From assembly GCA_021818685.1 (NCBI GenBank), contig JAKATP010000008.1:1-49749 (forward strand): a stretch of DNA of 49,749 nt, given 5' to 3'. Below, one piece after another: positions 45,384 through 49,749 of this stretch. Position 1 is the first letter of the stretch. Each line of letters begins with the position of its first letter. Made by a program: the position numbers and the translations under genes. The notes beneath the pieces were generated by a model. That model ran no database searches and had not been told where the DNA came from. It was given only the letters and a program-made list of their open reading frames with translations. Source of the stretch: Bacillota bacterium (GTDB taxonomy: Bacteria > Bacillota > Sulfobacillia > Sulfobacillales > JAIMBI01).

Positions 45384-47856
45384 GACGGCGACGCCTCTCA
45401 TGCAGCAGTGGGAGAGTCTGAAGGACGAGGCCGGTGACGCTTGGCTGTTTTTTCGCCTAGGCGATTTCTATGAACTTTTTGGCCGCGATGCCGAAGAGGC
45501 TGCCCCGGTTCTCGATGTTCAGCTGACGACTCGCGATGGGACCACACCCATGTGCGGCGTGCCCTATCACGCACTGGACACGTATGTGGGGCGGGCCCTG
45601 CAAGCCGGGTTCTCCGTGGCCGTGGCCGAACAGCTCGAGGACCCGCGGTCGGCACGCGGCCTCGTGCAGCGGGGCATTATTCGGCATGTCACTCCGGGCA
45701 CCTTCGTGCCGGACGACGGGGAGGTCGGACCGTTGGTGGCCGTCGTCGAGCGGCAGGACGCCTTTGGTCTGGCCGTCGTGCAGGCGGCAAGCGGGCATGT
45801 GGACGTCTTGGAATACCGCGGCCGTGATGCCGGGGACCGCCTGCGTCGGGAATGGGATCGCCTGCGTCCGGCGGAAGTAGTGGGGGAGCGTCGGCCGGAG
45901 GGGGTCGAGGCCCCCACGGTTGTCCGACCGGATTTGTTTTCCGGGCGCGATCCGGGGCGGATTCTCGCCCGCCGGCTCACCGCGGGGTTGCGAACGCTCG
46001 CGCTCGAAGAGGAACCCCTGGCACAGCGAGCACTCCTCGGGGCACTGCGCTATCTCGAGGGGACGCAGCGGAACGTACGTCCGGAGCTTCTGGACTATCG
46101 CCGCCTCACGCCCGCGGGGGTGTTCTTTACCACCGAACGGACCCGGCGCCAACTGGGGGTGACGGCACCGGATGGGCCCGATCTTTTTAAGCTCCTGGCT
46201 GAGACGAAGACACCCGGGGGACTCCGCCGGCTTAGGGACTGGACTCTGCGCCCCGAACGGGATCCCTCCCTGATTGCCACGCGCAGTGATCTGGTGGCGG
46301 CGTGGAAGGAGGCCCTGCCGCGGCGGTCCCGTCTGCGTCAGATCCTGCAGGGCGTGGGTGATCCGGAGCGGCGACTGGCTCGCGTGCTGCTGGGGGTGGG
46401 GGAGCCTCGCGACCTGACGCGCCTCACCCTGGCGGGACAGGCCGCGCGCGCCTTGGCGGAGCTCGTGGCTGCCTCCGCCCATCTTCTCCCGTTTCCAATT
46501 CCCAATCTGGATGGCGCGTTCAGTCTGCTCGCCAAGCTTCATCCGGATGCGGGAACCTCGTGGGACGAGGGCCCGCTCATCGCCGCCGGGGTGTCAGACG
46601 TCCTCGACGAACGGCGGGCGCTCGTCGAGGACCGTCGCGGGGCGCTGCACGCCCTGGAGGCAGAACTTCGCGACGAAACCGGTATCAAGACGCTGAAAGT
46701 GGGGCAGCACCGCACCTTTGGCCTGTTTGTGGAGGTTCCCCGCGCTCAGCTCGATCGGGTGCCAAAAGAGTGGCGGCAGAAACAGACGCTCGTATCCGCC
46801 GCTCGTTTCACCCTTCCCCGCCTGGAGGCTTTAGCGGTCTCCCTGGAGCAGGCGGCGGCCGAGGTGCTGATGCTGGAACAAAACTTGGCGGCCACCGTGC
46901 GAGCCGGACTGCCCGACCACATTCCAGCCCTGTTCCAGCTGGCCGAGCTTCTCGCCGTGCTGGACGCCGTGCAGGCGCTGGCCGAGGTCGCAGACAAGAA
47001 CGGGTGGACGCGGCCGCGGTTTGGCGAATCGGGGTTTCAGGTCCGGGGGCTCCGCCATCCGGTGGTGGAACACGCTGTTCCGAGCTACGTGCGCAGCGAT
47101 CTCCAACTGGCCGACCCCGTGCGATCCGCCCTCATTACCGGGCCCAACATGGGCGGCAAGTCCACGTTTATGCGGGCCGTGGCGTTAAACGCCTGGATGG
47201 CCCAGATGGGGGGATTTGTGGCCGCCGAAGACTGGGAGCAGCCCCTCTTAGACGGTATTTTTGCCCGGGTGGGGGCCGATGACGATCTGGCGCACGGCCA
47301 GAGCACGTTTATGGTCGAAATGGAAGAAATGGCGCATATCCTCCGCCATGCCGGCCCCGAAAGCCTGATTCTCTTGGACGAGCTCGGCCGGGGCACCTCC
47401 ACCTTTGACGGGTTGGCGCTGGCCTGGGCGATCCTCGAACATCTGATGGCGGACGCACCCGGCCCCTACACCCTGTTTGCGACCCACTATCACGAATTGG
47501 CCGACCTCACGGGTGAGCATCTCCGCGCGCTCCGGACGGAGGGAGTGGTGGCCGAAGGACGGCTCGTGCTCCTCCATCGGGTGGAGGAGGGTATCACCTC
47601 CGAGTCCTTTGGCATTGAAGTGGCTGCCCAGGCCGGGATCCCCCGTTCAATCGTTCTGCGGGCAGGCCGTCTACTGCGCCAGTGGGAGCGAGTGGGACGG
47701 CCTGGACGCCTAAAGGGCCAACACCAGGTCCGCTTGTTTGAGATCGACCCCGTACATGACGAGATCATCCGGGAAATCCGCCGCCTCGACCCGGGGCGTC
47801 TCACTCCGCTCGAAGCCCTGACACTGCTCACGGAATGGCATGGGAAGCTGTCGTGA
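45376..47856 (+). CDS. mutS: DNA mismatch repair protein MutS
   Basis: FFRLGDFYELFGRDAEEAAPVLDVQLTTRD, ITGPNMGGKSTFMRAVALNAWMAQMGGFVAA, FARVGADDDLAHGQSTFMVEMEEMA, LLDELGRGTSTFDGLALAWAILEHL; GTG start 45376. Confidence 0.96.
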   Translation: MAETATPLMQQWESLKDEAGDAWLFFRLGDFYELFGRDAEEAAPVLDVQLTTRDGTTPMCGVPYHALDTYVGRALQAGFSVAVAEQLEDPRSARGLVQRGIIRHVTPGTFVPDDGEVGPLVAVVERQDAFGLAVVQAASGHVDVLEYRGRDAGDRLRREWDRLRPAEVVGERRPEGVEAPTVVRPDLFSGRDPGRILARRLTAGLRTLALEEEPLAQRALLGALRYLEGTQRNVRPELLDYRRLTPAGVFFTTERTRRQLGVTAPDGPDLFKLLAETKTPGGLRRLRDWTLRPERDPSLIATRSDLVAAWKEALPRRSRLRQILQGVGDPERRLARVLLGVGEPRDLTRLTLAGQAARALAELVAASAHLLPFPIPNLDGAFSLLAKLHPDAGTSWDEGPLIAAGVSDVLDERRALVEDRRGALHALEAELRDETGIKTLKVGQHRTFGLFVEVPRAQLDRVPKEWRQKQTLVSAARFTLPRLEALAVSLEQAAAEVLMLEQNLAATVRAGLPDHIPALFQLAELLAVLDAVQALAEVADKNGWTRPRFGESGFQVRGLRHPVVEHAVPSYVRSDLQLADPVRSALITGPNMGGKSTFMRAVALNAWMAQMGGFVAAEDWEQPLLDGIFARVGADDDLAHGQSTFMVEMEEMAHILRHAGPESLILLDELGRGTSTFDGLALAWAILEHLMADAPGPYTLFATHYHELADLTGEHLRALRTEGVVAEGRLVLLHRVEEGITSESFGIEVAAQAGIPRSIVLRAGRLLRQWERVGRPGRLKGQHQVRLFEIDPVHDEIIREIRRLDPGRLTPLEALTLLTEWHGKLS

Positions 47857-49571
47857 GCAAAATTCGCGAGCTTCCACCCCTGGTGGCGGATCAAATTGCC
47901 GCCGGGGAGGTCGTCGAACGCCCGGCTTCGGTGGCGAAGGAACTGGTGGAAAATGCCCTGGACGCCGGCGCGCGCCGGATTTGGGTTACGCTCGAAACGC
48001 TGGCCGAAGGTAGTGCACCTCCCAGCATTACCGTGGACGACGATGGCGCTGGCATGGATAGGACAGATCTGGAGCTGTCGATACGACGGCATAGCACCTC
48101 TAAAATTGCGGCCTTTGAGGACCTTGCCAGGCTGTCCACCCTCGGCTTCCGGGGAGAGGCCCTCGCCTCGATTGCCGCCGTCTCCCGTCTGACGCTCGAG
48201 AGCCGGGATCACGGGAGTGCCCTCGGTTACCGGCTGGTCGTGGAGGGTGGTGGGATCCGTGAACGGGGTCCCGTCAGCCGCGCTGTCGGCACCCGTGTGA
48301 GTTCGGAGGATCTGTTTCAGGCCGTGCCGCCGCGCCTGAAGGCCTTGCGGAGCGTGGCTGCAGAGGTATCGCTCATCCGGGAGGTGGTGGGAGCTCTCGC
48401 CGTCATCCGCCCGGAGGTGGCGGTTGTCCTGGTGCAGAACGGAGACACCCTGTTCGCCACCCCCGGCGATGGACACCTGCGGGCGGCGGTGGCGGCCGTG
48501 TTTGGCGCGGACCGCGCGGACAAGGCCCTGTCGGTGAGCGGATCTGCTCTCGGGGGCGCCATTGAGGTCACGGGCCTCATCCTGCCTCCCGATCAGGCGC
48601 GGGGTAATCGCAGCGCTCAGGTGCTGGGCGTGAACGGGCGTCTGGTCCGAAACTTCGGCCTCCGGCTGGCCGTCGAGCAGGCCTACGGCCCGCTCTTGGC
48701 TGAGCGGCGCTACCCGCAGTTTTTCCTGGGCGTGAAGCTCGATCCCGCCGACGTGGATCCGAATGCCCATCCCACCAAGGCTGAGGTGCGCTTCACCCAC
48801 GAGCGGGCGGTGCAAGGGGTGGTGCGCCAGGCCGTGGCGGAGGCGCTTCGGACCGCACCGGCATTTTCGCTTCCGATCGAGAGCGAGGGCCAGCACGGGG
48901 GGAGGGCGGCCGAGCCCTACGGTCTGGTGCAAGCGGACTGGCTTACGATCGACACTAAGGCGCCCGCAGAACGGCCGGTTCTCCATGAGGAACTGGCGTC
49001 GCTGGTGCCGATCGCCCAGTGGGCCCTGCGCTACATCATCGCCCAGGGTCCAGACGTACTCTATGTTATCGATCAGCATGCCGCCCAGGAACGCGTGTTC
49101 TATGACCAGCTGCGCACGAGTACGACCGACTCCCGCTACAGCCAACCGCTCTTAGAGCCCCTGCGCGTGAGGCTCACGCCGCGCGAAGAGGCCCTGTTCC
49201 ATCGTGCGGAGGCGGCATTGACGTCGGCGGGCTTCCGCATCCGGGCTGACGGCGCGGGCACGATGGTGATCGAGGAAGTGCCGGCCCTGCTCGTCGACAC
49301 TGCCGACCTGCGTCTCGCCGACCAGGTGCTGGCGTCGCTGGAAGCGGGGGAGGCGGGGGAACATCCCGTGTCCTGGGCTCTGGACCATAGGCTTGCCACC
49401 GCGGCCTGCAAGGCGGCGGTTAAGGCCAACCGTCCGCTCTCTCATCTCGAGATGGCGGACCTCCTGCGGGCCATGGCCGCGACCGAGAATCCGCGCGCAT
49501 GCCCACACGGGCGTCCGGTCATCCTGGCCCTCACACTGGATGGGGTGGACCACCACTTTGGACGTCGCTAA
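47853..49571 (+). CDS. mutL: DNA mismatch repair protein MutL
   Basis: [79 protein letters not shown]. Confidence 0.96.
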   Translation: MSKIRELPPLVADQIAAGEVVERPASVAKELVENALDAGARRIWVTLETLAEGSAPPSITVDDDGAGMDRTDLELSIRRHSTSKIAAFEDLARLSTLGFRGEALASIAAVSRLTLESRDHGSALGYRLVVEGGGIRERGPVSRAVGTRVSSEDLFQAVPPRLKALRSVAAEVSLIREVVGALAVIRPEVAVVLVQNGDTLFATPGDGHLRAAVAAVFGADRADKALSVSGSALGGAIEVTGLILPPDQARGNRSAQVLGVNGRLVRNFGLRLAVEQAYGPLLAERRYPQFFLGVKLDPADVDPNAHPTKAEVRFTHERAVQGVVRQAVAEALRTAPAFSLPIESEGQHGGRAAEPYGLVQADWLTIDTKAPAERPVLHEELASLVPIAQWALRYIIAQGPDVLYVIDQHAAQERVFYDQLRTSTTDSRYSQPLLEPLRVRLTPREEALFHRAEAALTSAGFRIRADGAGTMVIEEVPALLVDTADLRLADQVLASLEAGEAGEHPVSWALDHRLATAACKAAVKANRPLSHLEMADLLRAMAATENPRACPHGRPVILALTLDGVDHHFGRR

Positions 49572-49749
49572 GTCCTCACCGCTCCTGGTCCTGCTAGGTC
49601 CGACCGCAGTCGGCAAAAGTGAGCTCGCCCTCAGTTGGGCGGAGGCAGTGGACGCCGAGATTATTCAGGCCGACTCCACCACCGTCTACCGGGGTTTTGA
49701 CATCGGAACCGCGAAACCGGGTCCCGAGGAGCAGCGTCGGGTCCCACAC
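49558..49749 (+). CDS. miaA: tRNA dimethylallyltransferase, N-terminal part (runs off the right edge)
   Basis: TTG-start frame: [64 protein letters not shown]; mutL-miaA order. Confidence 0.92.
   Translation, partial: MDVAKSSPLLVLLGPTAVGKSELALSWAEAVDAEIIQADSTTVYRGFDIGTAKPGPEEQRRVPH

Noticed and set aside
47490-49145. 551-aa minus ORF antisense to mutS/mutL
   Set aside because: Longest shadow ORF here, but the antisense strand encodes unambiguous MutS/MutL; codon-bias artefact of high GC.
1-49749. CRISPR arrays, rRNA and tRNA genes
   Set aside because: No regularly spaced repeats, rRNA core sequences or tRNA T-loop/acceptor patterns noticed by eye; a tRNAscan/Infernal run would be needed to be certain.

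Overview
High-GC chromosome segment whose gene content (dipicolinate synthase, SpoVR, PrkA, YlzJ, TepA) indicates a spore-forming Firmicutes-type bacterium; the exact taxon cannot be fixed from the sequence alone. Most of the window is conserved + strand operons. The first block is ylxY-like pseudo-deacetylase / M16 protease / dUTPase / ymxH / dpaA-dpaB / asd / dapG / dapA / RNase J, followed by tepA / ylzJ / uppP / ftsK(spoIIIE). Next come yhbH / spoVR / prkA, then an acyl-CoA dehydrogenase, asnS and a rodZ-like gene, then an FtsH-like mini-protease, cinA / DEAD helicase / recA / recX / ymdB, and finally mutS / mutL / miaA (partial). Accessory or unusual parts are: (a) a decayed transposase of probable IS1634/IS4-superfamily type at about 1.0-2.1 kb; (b) an internally deleted divergent tnpA/tnpB IS200/IS605 remnant at about 12.2-12.8 kb that keeps terminal hairpins and an omegaRNA-like 3' end; (c) a structured leader that appears to bury the Shine-Dalgarno of RNase J; (d) a tryptophan-rich orphan protein at 22.1-23.4 kb; (e) a translationally coupled minus-strand cassette of D,D-carboxypeptidase, pseudo-nitrilase, nitrilase and DedA at 41.0-44.5 kb, the best candidate here for an undescribed system. 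All calls come from reading sequence and motifs. No database search was run.
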